Below are positions 17,384 through 26,999 of a stretch of 64,000 nt of DNA, one piece after another (positions within the stretch are counted from its first letter, which is position 1; the number at the start of each line of letters is the position of its first letter). The translations under genes were made by a program, and so were the position numbers. The notes beneath the pieces are model-generated. The model saw only the letters and a program-made list of their open reading frames with translations, had not been told where the DNA came from and did no database searches. This DNA comes from Nonomuraea fuscirosea (GTDB lineage Bacteria > Actinomycetota > Actinomycetes > Streptosporangiales > Streptosporangiaceae). The stretch spans positions 1 through 64,000 of the forward strand of contig NZ_PVNG01000013.1 of assembly GCF_003001935.1 (NCBI RefSeq). The letters run 5' to 3'.

Positions 17384-18253
17384 TCAGGCGGCTGTCCCCT
17401 TTTCTGCGGTGGCCAGGAAGTCCTGGGCGATGAGCGGCAGGCGGCGGCGGGCGTGCACGACCGCGATGACGCGGCGCACAGCGGGTTCGAGCGAACGCAC
17501 CACCAGGCCCGCGCGTCCGGCCTGCTCGGCCATCCCGCGGTACCACAGCAGCGAGGCCTGCCCGGCGCGTACGGCGTTGAGCCAGCCGTTGCGTTCGTCG
17601 GTCTCGAGGACGACGACCGGGGTGACGGCGTACTTGCCGAACATGGCGTCGAGGTCCCTGCGCCGCATGCTGCCGCGGGCGGGCAGCGCCAGGCGCATGC
17701 CGTGCAGTTTGCCCATCGGCACCGGGTTGGGCAGTTCGAGCCCCGGCGGCGAGATCAGCACGATCTCCTGGCGTTCGAGCGGATGGGTGATGAGGTCGGT
17801 GGGCACGGGAAGGTCGGTGAGACCCAGGTCGGCCCGCTGATCCCGGATGGCGCTGACGACGCCGTCACGGCCGTCGCAGCGGACGATGTGCACGCGCACT
17901 CCCGGATGCTCGGCCGCGTAGGCGGGGAGCAGCCGTCCGGCGAGGCCGGGTTCGAGGCTCGGGGTGGCGGCGATGCGGAGTTCCGCCTCGGTGGCCGTGC
18001 TCTGGTTGGCCAGGCCCTCGATCTCGTGGACCGCGTCGAGTGCCTCCCTCGCCAGCTTGACCACCCGGCGTCCCTGCGCGGTGACGACCACCCCGCGTCC
18101 GGAACGGGCGAAGAGCGTCATGCCGAGCTCACGCTCGAGATCGCGGATCGCGCGAGACAGCGCAGGCTGCGCGATGTAGAGCGATCTGGCCGCGTCGGTC
18201 ATGGTGCGGTGCTCCGCTGTCGCGACCACATAGCGGAGCTGCTGGAGATTCAT
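17384..18253 (-). CDS. LysR-family transcriptional regulator
   Basis: 289 aa. The N-terminal winged helix (residues 1-60, MNLQQLRYVVATAEHRTMTD) includes the typical AARSLYIAQPALSRAIRDLE recognition segment. The effector-binding domain follows (about 90-285). The converging kinase gene and the divergent metallopeptidase gene give no clear target; LysR proteins often control a divergent neighbour, so the peptidase gene is the first candidate. No effector can be named. Confidence 0.92.
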   Translation of the reverse strand: MNLQQLRYVVATAEHRTMTDAARSLYIAQPALSRAIRDLERELGMTLFARSGRGVVVTAQGRRVVKLAREALDAVHEIEGLANQSTATEAELRIAATPSLEPGLAGRLLPAYAAEHPGVRVHIVRCDGRDGVVSAIRDQRADLGLTDLPVPTDLITHPLERQEIVLISPPGLELPNPVPMGKLHGMRLALPARGSMRRRDLDAMFGKYAVTPVVVLETDERNGWLNAVRAGQASLLWYRGMAEQAGRAGLVVRSLEPAVRRVIAVVHARRRLPLIAQDFLATAEKGTAA

Positions 18254-18454
18254 GCCAAAGAAGCTAGGACACCGCCCGCCGCCGGGACCGGGAGATAGCG
18301 GAGATCACCTCGAATGATTTCGGACTGTAACCGAGCACCGCTACATCCGTGACGGGTGTTAAATCAGTATGCTTTTGCCCCAAATTTGCCAAGGGTCCGA
18401 CAAGTCGAGTCGCAAAGCAGGCATCGCACTCATCGGGGTAAACGGGGAGACAAG

Positions 18455-19915
18455 GTGACAGGGAACGGGCAGTATCCACCCCCGCCACATGGGCCAGGAC
18501 AGCCACAGCGACCACCCTCGTTGCCCTGGCCGCCACCCGGTTACCGGCAGCCGGGCCACGGCGGTCAGGGCGCTCCCCCGCCACCACCGCCGCCGCCCCC
18601 GCCGCCGCCTCAGGGGCGCCCGTACCATCCCGCGCCGACGCGTCCGCAGGAGCAGCCGTACCCGCAGCACGCCCGGCCGGCCTACGGGCCGCCCCCGGGA
18701 CCGCCCCCGGGTCCGCCCCCGGGTCCGCCGCAGGGGCCGCCCCAGGGACCGCCGTACGGACGCCCGCAGTACGGGCCTGGGCCGGGGTACCCGCAACAGC
18801 CGCCGCCTCCGCCGCCGCCCCCCATGCCGCCACCCCAGCAGTGGCAGCGGCCGCCGCAGAAGAAGTCGGGGATGGGCGTCGCGGGGGTGCTCGGCGCCGT
18901 CTTCGGGTCGCTGGCGGCGCTCTTCGTGCTGCTCGTCATCGGGATCGCGGTGATCGGCAACGCGTCGAGCTCGGAGACCTCGACGCCGGTCGCGATCCCG
19001 ACGTACGACCCCGACGAGTACGAGCACACCCCGGATCCGAGCGACCGGCCCACCGAGCGTTCCAGCGACCGGCCCACCGAGCAGCCGACCGAGCGGCCCA
19101 CGGAACGCCCGACGGAACGCCCGACCCAGCGGCCGACCCAGCGGCCGACGACGCGGCCGACGACGCCCGCCCGGGTTTCGGTGAACACGAGCCTGCGCAA
19201 CAACACGATGTACCGGGCCGGCTCGCTGCCCCGGCTCAACTGCCGCGGCGGCAACGTCAACCAGTTCAACCACGGCCAGCTCAAGGCGCTGATCCTGAAG
19301 ACCGGCAGGTGCATGGACAAGGCGTGGCAGCCGATCCTGGAGAAGCAGGGCATCCGGTTCCGCCCGCCCAACTACGCCATCGCCTCCAGGAAGGGCAGGG
19401 GCGCCTGCGGCGACTATCCGTCGCCGGGGAGCATGGTGCCGTACTACTGCCCGCGCAACAGCACCATCTACGCCTCCACCTCCGCGCTGGCGTCGGGTGT
19501 CGGCAACGCCCCCGGGTACGGCGAGATCATCAGCTGGCACGGCGGCACCATCAGCATGATGGCCCACGAGTACGGCCACCACGTCCAGAACATCACCGGC
19601 CTGATGAACTCCTGGTGGTCCTCGACCCTGGAGTCCAGCAGCCAGAGCGGCAAGCTGGCACTGAGCCGCCGGCTGGAGCTCCAGGCAACCTGCTTCGCCG
19701 GCATGTGGATGCGGTCGGTCGCGTCGTCGTACCCGGTGAACACCGCCCAGCGCAGCCGGCTGTTCTGGTTCTACGGTCAGGTCGGCGACTGGCCGGGCCG
19801 GCCGCGCGACCACGGCAAGCCGGCGAACAACAATCTCTGGTTCCGCCAGGGGTGGGAGAAGAGCAAGACATACCAGTGCAATACGTGGCTGGCGAGCTCG
19901 TCGACGGTCTCCTGA
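18455..19915 (+). CDS. membrane-anchored neutral zinc metallopeptidase with Pro-rich tail
   Basis: 486 aa. Residues 1-145 are extremely Pro/Gly/Gln-rich (poly-Pro runs, PPGPPPGPP repeats) and cytoplasmic. A transmembrane helix follows (about 150-175, VLLVIGIAVIG), then a Thr/Pro/Arg linker with repeated RPTE and RPTQ units. The extracytoplasmic catalytic domain carries HEYGHH, the zinc-binding HExxH, as in YpfJ-type putative neutral zinc metallopeptidases; LELQATCFAGMWM is the second conserved block. GTG 18455 follows GGGGAGA. The substrate is unknown; cell-wall proteins are plausible. Confidence 0.85.
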   Translation: MTGNGQYPPPPHGPGQPQRPPSLPWPPPGYRQPGHGGQGAPPPPPPPPPPPPQGRPYHPAPTRPQEQPYPQHARPAYGPPPGPPPGPPPGPPQGPPQGPPYGRPQYGPGPGYPQQPPPPPPPPMPPPQQWQRPPQKKSGMGVAGVLGAVFGSLAALFVLLVIGIAVIGNASSSETSTPVAIPTYDPDEYEHTPDPSDRPTERSSDRPTEQPTERPTERPTERPTQRPTQRPTTRPTTPARVSVNTSLRNNTMYRAGSLPRLNCRGGNVNQFNHGQLKALILKTGRCMDKAWQPILEKQGIRFRPPNYAIASRKGRGACGDYPSPGSMVPYYCPRNSTIYASTSALASGVGNAPGYGEIISWHGGTISMMAHEYGHHVQNITGLMNSWWSSTLESSSQSGKLALSRRLELQATCFAGMWMRSVASSYPVNTAQRSRLFWFYGQVGDWPGRPRDHGKPANNNLWFRQGWEKSKTYQCNTWLASSSTVS

Positions 19916-19957
19916 CAGCCGCGTGGCGTTCATCTCATGTTGAGCACATGTCTCTGT

Positions 19958-19978
19958 TGTCCATATATGGGGACTAGA
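19958..19978 (+). promoter_or_regulatory. promoter/operator candidate ahead of the LCP gene
   Basis: An AT-rich perfect palindrome CCATATATGG sits within GTCC-N8-GGAC and is followed by a TAGAAT -10-like box, about 70 bases upstream of the LCP start. This is one of few A/T pockets here, so it is a plausible promoter with an overlapping operator. Confidence 0.35.
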
Positions 19979-20048
19979 ATCCTGGCAATCTTGTGCCCAT
20001 CGGGGGGCAAACGTCAGTTTTGCCTGGTAGACGCGTAAGGAGCCGGGT

Positions 20049-21629
20049 GTGAGCAATCGCGATGGGGTAGACACCGTGCCAGAAGGCAAGAAACGGCGCC
20101 CCATCCGACGAACGCGGCCGAGCGCCCAGCGGGGCGCCGGCCGTGCCAAAGGCGCTCCCGCCGCCCCGCGCTTCGCCAAGCCGCTGACGCCGGGCGCCGT
20201 CCTCGGCTGGACCGCGCTGTCGGCCATCGTGCCCGGTGCCGCTCACCTGCGGGCCGGGCACCGCCGTACCGGTTTGGTCCTGGTCAGCGTGTACGCGGTG
20301 CTGCTGCTGGGGGCCCTGGCCTACGGCCTGAGCGTGGCCGGCGACCTGTCGAACGTGGCGGGCCTGGCCGGCGACGGGGCGATGCTCGCGGTGGTCATCG
20401 GCGCCTCGGTGCTGGCCCTGGCCTGGTTCGCGCTGCTGGTGACCTCCTACGTGGCGCTGGGGCCGAACAAGCTGCCCCAGCAGGGCCAGATCCTGACCGG
20501 CATCGTGGTGGGCCTGCTCTGCGTGACCGTCATGTCGCCGTTCGCGCTGGCCGCCAACAGCGTGCTGACCGTGCGCGACGCGGTCGGCGCGATCTTCCCC
20601 TCGGAGCCCGACTCCGACAATCCCGCCGTCGCCCAGAACCCGGAGGACCCCTGGGACGGCAAGGAGCGGGTCAACTTCCTGCTCATAGGCGGCGACGCGG
20701 CCGGTAACAGGACCGGCGTGCGCACCGACAGCATGAACGTGGCCAGCGTGGACCTCAAGACCGGCACGACCGTGCTGTTCAGCCTCCCGCGCAACCTCCA
20801 GCACGTCCGCTTCCCCCCGTCCTCGCCGCTGCACAAGCAGTTCCCGAACGGCTTCATGGCCGAACTGCCCAACGGCGGCCTGCTCAACGAGGTCTGGCAG
20901 TACGCCACCGACAACCCGCAGCTCATGGGCGGCCGGAACAAGGGCCCGCGGGCGCTGATGGACGCCATCGGCTACACGCTGAACCTCAAGATCGACTACT
21001 ACATGCTGATGAACATGTACGGCTTCGCCGACCTGGTGGACGCCATCGGCGGCCTGCGGATCAGGGTGGAGCAGGACGTCAAGTGGGGCGGCCTGTACGG
21101 CACCGCCGGCGTGATCAAGGCCGGCGAGCGCAAGCTGACCGGCGAGCAGGCCCTCTGGTACGGCCGCTCCCGCGTCGGCAGCGACGACTTCTCCCGGATG
21201 AGCCGCCAGCGCTGCGTCATCGGCGCCTTCGCCCAGCAGGCCACGCCCACGGTGATCCTGACCAGGTTCAACAAGATCGCCGGCGCGGCCAAGCGGCTGG
21301 CCCAGACGAACATCCCCCGGCACCTGGTGCAGCCGCTCGTCGAGCTGGCCGTCAAGGTCAAGGGGGCCAAGATCACCAGCCTGCAGTTCGTGCCGCCGGA
21401 GTTCTACTCGGGCCGGCCGGACTGGGCGAAGATCCGTACCGCCACGAAGAAGGCGATCAACGACTCGCTGCGCCCGGCCCGGCAGGCGCAGACGGCCGGC
21501 GTCAGCGCCTCCCCGAGCGTGACGGCGTCCAGGACCCGCACGGTCACGCCGCAGCGTCCCACGCAGACGCCCACCCGCAACTCGCAGCGGGCCGGCGCCA
21601 AGGGCCTCGACGAGCTCTGCGGCCTCTGA
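20049..21629 (+). CDS. LytR-CpsA-Psr (LCP) family glycopolymer transferase
   Basis: 526 aa. LCP enzymes attach teichoic-acid-like or arabinogalactan-like polymers to peptidoglycan outside the membrane. A basic N terminus and four hydrophobic helices (about 50-190) precede the LCP domain (residues about 215-470) with LLIGGD, RTDSMNVASVD and LPRNLQ; the Arg and Asp residues that bind the lipid pyrophosphate are present. The tail is Thr/Pro-rich. GTG 20049 is used; GGAG lies just upstream. Four N-terminal helices are more than the single one of classical LCP proteins. Confidence 0.9.
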   Translation: MSNRDGVDTVPEGKKRRPIRRTRPSAQRGAGRAKGAPAAPRFAKPLTPGAVLGWTALSAIVPGAAHLRAGHRRTGLVLVSVYAVLLLGALAYGLSVAGDLSNVAGLAGDGAMLAVVIGASVLALAWFALLVTSYVALGPNKLPQQGQILTGIVVGLLCVTVMSPFALAANSVLTVRDAVGAIFPSEPDSDNPAVAQNPEDPWDGKERVNFLLIGGDAAGNRTGVRTDSMNVASVDLKTGTTVLFSLPRNLQHVRFPPSSPLHKQFPNGFMAELPNGGLLNEVWQYATDNPQLMGGRNKGPRALMDAIGYTLNLKIDYYMLMNMYGFADLVDAIGGLRIRVEQDVKWGGLYGTAGVIKAGERKLTGEQALWYGRSRVGSDDFSRMSRQRCVIGAFAQQATPTVILTRFNKIAGAAKRLAQTNIPRHLVQPLVELAVKVKGAKITSLQFVPPEFYSGRPDWAKIRTATKKAINDSLRPARQAQTAGVSASPSVTASRTRTVTPQRPTQTPTRNSQRAGAKGLDELCGL

Positions 21630-21725
21630 GCCCACGCCTCTTGGGAGCCGTGTCACGGCGAAGGCCCTTGTAAGGCGCCAGGAGCACGATCCCGGGGCCG
21701 CGGGCGGCCGGGGTGAGCCCCGGGG

Positions 21726-22922
21726 TCAGCCGAAGGTCACCGGCAGGCTCACGGGCCCGCGCACGGTCAGGCTGGCCCGCCAGCGCAGGCGTTCCCGCGG
21801 CACCGCGAGGGCGAGCCCCGGCAGGCGGACGACCTGGCTCAGGGCGGCGCGGCCGGTGACGCGGGCCAGCAGGGCGCCCAGGCAGTAGTGCGGCCCGTGG
21901 CCGAAGCTGAGGTGGGCGTTGTCGGTCCGGGTGAGGTCGGGCAGGTCGGGGTCGGCGAAGCGGCGCGGGTCGCGGTTGGCGGCGGCCAGCGCCACCAGGA
22001 CCGGCTGACCGGCGGGCAGGAGCACGCCGCCCAGCTCCACCGGCTCCAGCGGGAAACGCCAGGTGGCCAGCTCGACCGGGCTGTCGTGGCGCAACAGCTC
22101 CTCCACGGCCGATTCGATCAGCTCGGGCCTGGCCCGCAGCAACTCCAGTTGCCGGGGGTGGCGCAGCAGCGTGTACGTGCCCAGCGCGATCAGCCCGACG
22201 GTCGTCTCGTGCCCGGCGACGAGCAGCAGGAAGATCATCGACAGCAGCTCGTCCTCGCTGAGCCGGTCGCCGTCGAGCGCGGCGGCGGTGATCGTGCTGA
22301 TGAGGTCGTCGCCGGGCGCGTGCCGCCTGCCCTCGACCAGCCCGCGCACGTAGCCGGCCAGCGCCCGCAGCGCCTCGGGCCGGCTCTCCCCCGGCACCGC
22401 CTCGGAGGACACCACCGCCGTGGTCCACCGCTGGAAGTCCGTCCGGTCGGCCATCGGCACCCCCAGCACATCGCACAGCACGCCCGACTGCAGCGGCGAG
22501 GCGAAGCCGGCCACCAGGTCGTCGCCCGGAGTCAGCCCGGCGGCGAGCGCGCGGGCCGCCTCCTCGATCCCCGGCCGCAGCTCCGCCAGCCGGCGCGGGG
22601 TGAAGAAGACGGAGACCAGGCGGCGCAGCCTGGTGTGCTCGGGCGGGTCGGTGGTGAGCAGGTGCGTGCCGAGCCCGGCGCGGTCCTCCAGCGGCCGGCC
22701 GCGCCCCGCCTCCCGCCAGTCGGCGGGGGCGTGCCGCGGGTCCTTGCTCAGCCTCGGGTCGGCGAGCGCGGCCCTGGCGTCGTCGTAGCGGGTCACGAGC
22801 CAGCCGTACAGTCCGCCGCGCAGTTTCACGAAGTGGGGCGCGCCCGTTTCGCGCAGCCCGGCGTAGGCGGGATAGGGGTCGGCGAGCAGCCCTTCGTGGC
22901 CGGGCAGCATCTCCTCCAGCAT
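21726..22922 (-). CDS. cytochrome P450
   Basis: 398 aa. The I-helix oxygen-activation motif is AGHETT, the K-helix ExxR is in EELLR, and the heme loop is FGHGPHYCLGALLAR with the Cys thiolate ligand. It is a soluble class I bacterial P450 needing ferredoxin and a reductase, neither of which is adjacent. GGAGAGG precedes ATG 22922. Downstream on the same strand of the spermidine-synthase-like and DrrAB genes, but separated by 390 bases, so probably its own transcript. No biosynthetic cluster is visible that would name a substrate. Confidence 0.93.
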   Translation of the reverse strand: MLEEMLPGHEGLLADPYPAYAGLRETGAPHFVKLRGGLYGWLVTRYDDARAALADPRLSKDPRHAPADWREAGRGRPLEDRAGLGTHLLTTDPPEHTRLRRLVSVFFTPRRLAELRPGIEEAARALAAGLTPGDDLVAGFASPLQSGVLCDVLGVPMADRTDFQRWTTAVVSSEAVPGESRPEALRALAGYVRGLVEGRRHAPGDDLISTITAAALDGDRLSEDELLSMIFLLLVAGHETTVGLIALGTYTLLRHPRQLELLRARPELIESAVEELLRHDSPVELATWRFPLEPVELGGVLLPAGQPVLVALAAANRDPRRFADPDLPDLTRTDNAHLSFGHGPHYCLGALLARVTGRAALSQVVRLPGLALAVPRERLRWRASLTVRGPVSLPVTFG

Positions 22923-23312
22923 GCGTCCTCTCCGGGTGGGCCGATCCGGCGTCGGAACGGGGTCGCGCGAAATCCGGTCATGTCATGAAAGCGGCCCGCG
23001 GGGCGACGCGGCAACCCGCGGGCCGATTCCCCGGCTGTTCGCCGAGCTGTCCGGAAATCCCGCCGGCGCGTGCGGCGCTCACCCGGCCGTGGCGGGAGTT
23101 CCGGGAACCGCACTGGTGCCGCCCGGGTCGGCCGCACCCGGGCGACGGGCAAGCTGAATTTCCCTTTTCATGGCGCCGATCACCGTTATCCGGAAAGCCT
23201 GATGCCTCTACCTCACCTCGCGATCGGCGACAAATCAACCGTCGCCGAAAACAAATCCCCTGACCCGTGGTCAAGCGATCGCCGAAATCAATTCCGTATT
23301 CGCGGCGGCCGG
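22923..23312. other. 390-base gene-free interval
   Basis: No convincing gene on either strand. The half nearer 23312 is A/T-richer than its surroundings and could hold the P450 promoter; no clear operator or terminator was found. Confidence 0.6.
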
Positions 23313-25352
23313 TCACACCAGGGCGGAGTTCTTCTTCGGCAGCAGGACGAGCGCGCCGACGTAGAGCAGGGCCGCCACGATGAGCAGGCCCTTGTAGCCG
23401 ATCACCAGCGCCACGTACTCCAGGCAGCCGCCGACCATCGCGCCCAGCAGGTTCGCGCCGAAGGAGGTGGTGGCGTCGGCCGTCTCGGCGAAGCGCTTGG
23501 CGAAGATCACGTTGGCGGCGAAGATGGGCAGGAACGCCACCGTCACGGCGGCCACCGCGCGCACCGGGAGCGGCAGGCCGAGCAGCCACTCGTTCGGCAC
23601 GAGCCAGGCCAGCAGCAGGCCGGCGAAGAGCACGCTGTACATGACCGGCAGGGGCGGGACGCGGAAGCGGCGGGTCACCTCGACGGCGGCGAGCACCGCG
23701 ACGAGCACGCCGGCGAAGACGATCGCGTTGACCACCCAGGTGGTGCCGAACAGCAGCGCGAACCCGGTCACGCTCTTGGTCTCCAGCAGCATGAAGCCGA
23801 CGCCCAGCAGGAACAGGTCCGCGTACGGGCGCATCCGCCGGTACGGGCCGGCCACCACGCGCACGGCGAGCAGGCTGACGATGAGGATCAGGCCGAGCGT
23901 GATGACGTAGATCGGCGGGATCGTGGCGTCCTTGAGGTAGAGGAAGGGCCGGTCGTCGCCGGCCGGCTCGGGGGTGCCCGCGGCCGCGCCCGGCCATTCG
24001 GTGGCGCAGCGCTGGTCGGCGGCGCCCAGGCCGGCGGTGATCACGGCCTGCTGCCCGGCGGTGCTGACCACGTCCACGCACGGCTTGTGGCCGAACGCGC
24101 GCTGCATGGTCGAGGCGAGCCGGTCGACCAGCCAGCTCTCCCGGTAGTAGTTGTACATCGAGAACGTGCCGCCCGGCCGCAGGTGGGCGCGGGCCGCCCG
24201 CATGGCCTCCTCGGTGAACAGGTAGCTCTCCAGGCGCAGCGAGCTGGCGCCGGAGACGAGGGTGAGCGAGTCGGGCAGGGCGAACAGGATCAGGTCGTAC
24301 TTCTCGCCGGTGCGCTCCAGGAAGGCGCGGCCGTCGGTGACGTGGGTGGTGACGCGGGGGTCGTCGTAGGGCCGGTCGGGGTGGACGGAGCCGCCGAGCT
24401 CGCGCAGCTTGGGGTCGATCTCCACGGCGTCGACGCGGGCGGCGCCCTTGGACAGGGCGATCGCCACGTCGGTGCCGCTGCCCGCACCGACGATGAGCAC
24501 GTCCTTCGGCGGCTTGGTGGTGCGCTCGTACGGCAGGCCGTACTGGGCCTCCCACTGCAGGCGGGCGGCGGCGGGCACGGCCTGCTGGTGCGGGATGCCG
24601 TTGACCGCGATGTCGGTGACGGGGATGCCGAGCTGCTGCAGCTGCCTGGTGGTGACCTTGTAGTACGGCGACCAGAGCGCCCCGGCGGTGAGCGTCTCGG
24701 CCAGCAGCAGCCCGACCACGGCCACGGCGGGCACGACCACCATGAGCACCCACGGCACGGGCGGCCGGGGCACCAGGAGCAGGCCGTAGCAGACGGCCGC
24801 GATCAGTCCCCAGAACACCGGCGGCGCGCTCAGGAACGACAGCGCGGTGAACGCCGCGATGCCGGTGAGGCTGCCGATGAGGTCGTAGCGGTAGGCCTCC
24901 AGGCGGGGCAGCTCGGGAAAGCACCGGCCGACCAGCTCGGCCGGCCCCATGAGCACCACGGCCGCGGCGCAGAAGATCACCGGCAGGATCGCCCAGGCGG
25001 GCGGCCCGCTGGTGGCCAGGCTCGTCCAGTACAGGACGCCTTCGGTGTTGCGGTCGACGGTGACGGGGAAGGTCAGCACCACGATGACGAGCAGGGCGAG
25101 CACGACGGGCGAGTAGTAGGGCTGCCGCCGCGAGCGCCCCACGCGCAGGAAGCCGAGCCCGATGCCGAGAAACGACCCGAGCAGCACGAAATTGGTGAAA
25201 TAGCTGAGATGGACGATGTTGGACCCGGTCCACCGGATCAGCGCCAGCTCTAGGAAGAGCATGAAGGCACTGGCGAGGACGAGCCTCGGCCGCACCGCCA
25301 GCCAGTGTGCTTTTTCCCCGTCGTCGACCGGCTTCTGCGCCTGGAGCGTCAT
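23313..25352 (-). CDS. polytopic membrane protein with internal spermidine-synthase-like domain
   Basis: 679 aa. About seven N-terminal helices (residues 20-225) and five or six C-terminal helices (about 470-675) flank a cytosolic Rossmann methyltransferase/aminopropyltransferase-like domain (about 285-420) with VLIVGAGSGTD and VDAVEIDPKLRELG. In aminopropyltransferases the catalytic Asp sits in a VDSTDP block; here the corresponding stretch is LFALPDS, so the first Asp is absent and polyamine synthesis is doubtful. The nucleotide-like ligand site may still bind SAM. It lies 97 bases downstream of the DrrAB-type exporter. The function is unknown. Confidence 0.85.
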   Translation of the reverse strand: MTLQAQKPVDDGEKAHWLAVRPRLVLASAFMLFLELALIRWTGSNIVHLSYFTNFVLLGSFLGIGLGFLRVGRSRRQPYYSPVVLALLVIVVLTFPVTVDRNTEGVLYWTSLATSGPPAWAILPVIFCAAAVVLMGPAELVGRCFPELPRLEAYRYDLIGSLTGIAAFTALSFLSAPPVFWGLIAAVCYGLLLVPRPPVPWVLMVVVPAVAVVGLLLAETLTAGALWSPYYKVTTRQLQQLGIPVTDIAVNGIPHQQAVPAAARLQWEAQYGLPYERTTKPPKDVLIVGAGSGTDVAIALSKGAARVDAVEIDPKLRELGGSVHPDRPYDDPRVTTHVTDGRAFLERTGEKYDLILFALPDSLTLVSGASSLRLESYLFTEEAMRAARAHLRPGGTFSMYNYYRESWLVDRLASTMQRAFGHKPCVDVVSTAGQQAVITAGLGAADQRCATEWPGAAAGTPEPAGDDRPFLYLKDATIPPIYVITLGLILIVSLLAVRVVAGPYRRMRPYADLFLLGVGFMLLETKSVTGFALLFGTTWVVNAIVFAGVLVAVLAAVEVTRRFRVPPLPVMYSVLFAGLLLAWLVPNEWLLGLPLPVRAVAAVTVAFLPIFAANVIFAKRFAETADATTSFGANLLGAMVGGCLEYVALVIGYKGLLIVAALLYVGALVLLPKKNSALV

Positions 25353-25449
25353 GATGTCTCACCGTAGTGAACGGACGGAAAACAAGGAAGTCCGACGCCC
25401 CGGGAGAAACGCCGGCCGCTTCACGGCGAAAGGGGCGTTCGGCCCTTCC

Positions 25450-26175
25450 TCACTCCTGTTCGCGGTTGAACACCCGGGTGCCGATCGTCAGGCTGATCGC
25501 GGTGAAGACGACGGTGACCGCCACGCCCACGGCCACGGTGCCGGTCGCGTACCGGCCGGCGAACAGGTCGCGCAGCGCCTCCAGCACGTAGCGGAACGGG
25601 CTCAGGTAGGACAGTCCGTCGAGCCAGCCCGGCGCCATCGACATCGGCAGCAGCGCGCCCGACAGCAGGATCAGCGGCATCACGGCGGTGCTCATCACCG
25701 GCGCGAAGAGGTTCTCGTCGATCGTCAGCGCGATCGCGTACGACAGCGCGGCCAGGCTCGCCCCCAGCACGACGACCAGCACGAAGCCGGCCGCGAGCCC
25801 GGCCGCCGGCGCCCGCAGCCCGAAGGCGAAGGCCACCGCGAGCAGCAGCGCCGTCTGCAGGACCAGCGTGACGACGTTGTTGAGCACCCGCCCGAGCAAC
25901 AGCGCCAGCCGGCCGGCGGGGGTGACGCGCAGCCGTTCCAGCACGCCCATGCGCTTGTCGAAGACCACCCCGAACCCGGCCATGCCCGTGCTGAGCAGCC
26001 CGAGCTGGAGGATCAGGCCGGGCACCAGCGTCTCCCACGTGCCGAACGTGGCGAAGATGGGCCCGAACAGCACCAGGAACAGCAGCGGCTGGATCGCGCC
26101 GAAGGCGATGCCGACCTTCTGCCGCAGGGTGACGCTCAGCCCGTGGCGGAACAGCACCCACGTCTCGCGTGGCAT
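25450..26175 (-). CDS. DrrB-type ABC-2 exporter permease
   Basis: 241 aa with six helices and the conserved ABC-2 stretch LFAPVMSTAVMPLILLSG followed by LSYLSPFRYVLEALRDL, typical of daunorubicin-resistance-type and other drug exporters. Its ATG at 26175 shares one base with the TGA of the ATPase gene, so the pair is translationally coupled. The substrate is probably a lipophilic compound, but no biosynthetic genes are near. Confidence 0.92.
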   Translation of the reverse strand: MPRETWVLFRHGLSVTLRQKVGIAFGAIQPLLFLVLFGPIFATFGTWETLVPGLILQLGLLSTGMAGFGVVFDKRMGVLERLRVTPAGRLALLLGRVLNNVVTLVLQTALLLAVAFAFGLRAPAAGLAAGFVLVVVLGASLAALSYAIALTIDENLFAPVMSTAVMPLILLSGALLPMSMAPGWLDGLSYLSPFRYVLEALRDLFAGRYATGTVAVGVAVTVVFTAISLTIGTRVFNREQE

Positions 26176-26933
26176 CAGGCCTCCTTGCCGGTCGGCACGT
26201 CACTCTGCTCGCGCGGCGACCTGCCGGTGATGTCGAGGAACACGTCGTCGAGCGTGCGCCCGCCGGTCTTGAGCGCGGCCGGGGCGCCCTCGGCCACGAT
26301 GCGGCCGTGGTCGATGATCAGCACCCGGTCGCAGAGCGCGTCGGCCTCGTCCAGGTAGTGGGTGCTGAGGAACACCGTCATGCCCTGATCGGCGCGCAGC
26401 GAGCGGATGAGGTCCCACAGATTGGCCCGGCTCCCCGGGTCCAGGCCGGTGGTCGGCTCGTCGAGGAAGAGCAGCGCCGGATCGTGCAGCAGGGCGAACG
26501 CGATGTCGAAGCGGCGGCGCTGGCCGCCTGACAGCGCGGCGGGGAACGCGGTCTCCAGGCCGGTGAGCTCCATCCTGGCCAGGACCTCCTCCGCCCTGGC
26601 GGCGACCTCGCGCCGGCTCAGGCCGTACAGCATGCCCTGCAGCTCCAGCTCGCCCTTCACCGGCGAGACGGGGGGCATGGCGCCGCTCTGGGCGACGTAT
26701 CCGATGCGGCGGCGCACCTCCTTCGGCGCGCCGATCAGGTCGTGGCCGGCCACCGTCGCGGTGCCCGCGGTGGGGCGCAGCAAGGTGGTCAGCAGGCGCA
26801 TCGTCGTGGTCTTGCCGGCGCCGTTCTGGCCGAGGAAGCCGACGATCTCCCCCTGCTCCACGCAGATGTCGACGCCTCTGACGGCTTCGGCGCCGCCCTT
26901 GAAGGTCTTGCTCAGACCCATGGTGTTGATCAT
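26175..26933 (-). CDS. DrrA-type ABC exporter ATPase
   Basis: 252 aa. Walker A is GQNGAGKT (residues 35-42), with Gln in place of the usual Pro. The signature is LSGGQRRRFDIAFALL, Walker B LLFLDEPTTGLD and the switch STHYLDEAD. GGAGGCGATACA precedes ATG 26933 and that ribosome site is part of one arm of the operator at 26942. It works with the following permease and is probably repressed by the divergent TetR protein. Confidence 0.94.
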   Translation of the reverse strand: MINTMGLSKTFKGGAEAVRGVDICVEQGEIVGFLGQNGAGKTTTMRLLTTLLRPTAGTATVAGHDLIGAPKEVRRRIGYVAQSGAMPPVSPVKGELELQGMLYGLSRREVAARAEEVLARMELTGLETAFPAALSGGQRRRFDIAFALLHDPALLFLDEPTTGLDPGSRANLWDLIRSLRADQGMTVFLSTHYLDEADALCDRVLIIDHGRIVAEGAPAALKTGGRTLDDVFLDITGRSPREQSDVPTGKEA

Positions 26934-26941
26934 TGTATCGC

Positions 26942-26972
26942 CTCCAAAATTTAAGTAACCACAATTTTGGAG
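26942..26972. promoter_or_regulatory. TetR-type operator between exporter and regulator genes
   Basis: CTCCAAAATT (26942-26951) and AATTTTGGAG (26963-26972) are perfect 10-bp inverted arms with an 11-base spacer. The left arm includes the Shine-Dalgarno of the exporter ATPase, so the site sits in the 5' leader on one side and in the regulator promoter on the other. Confidence 0.8.
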
Positions 26973-26999
26973 TGACTGCAAGTTGGATAGGATGGGGGC

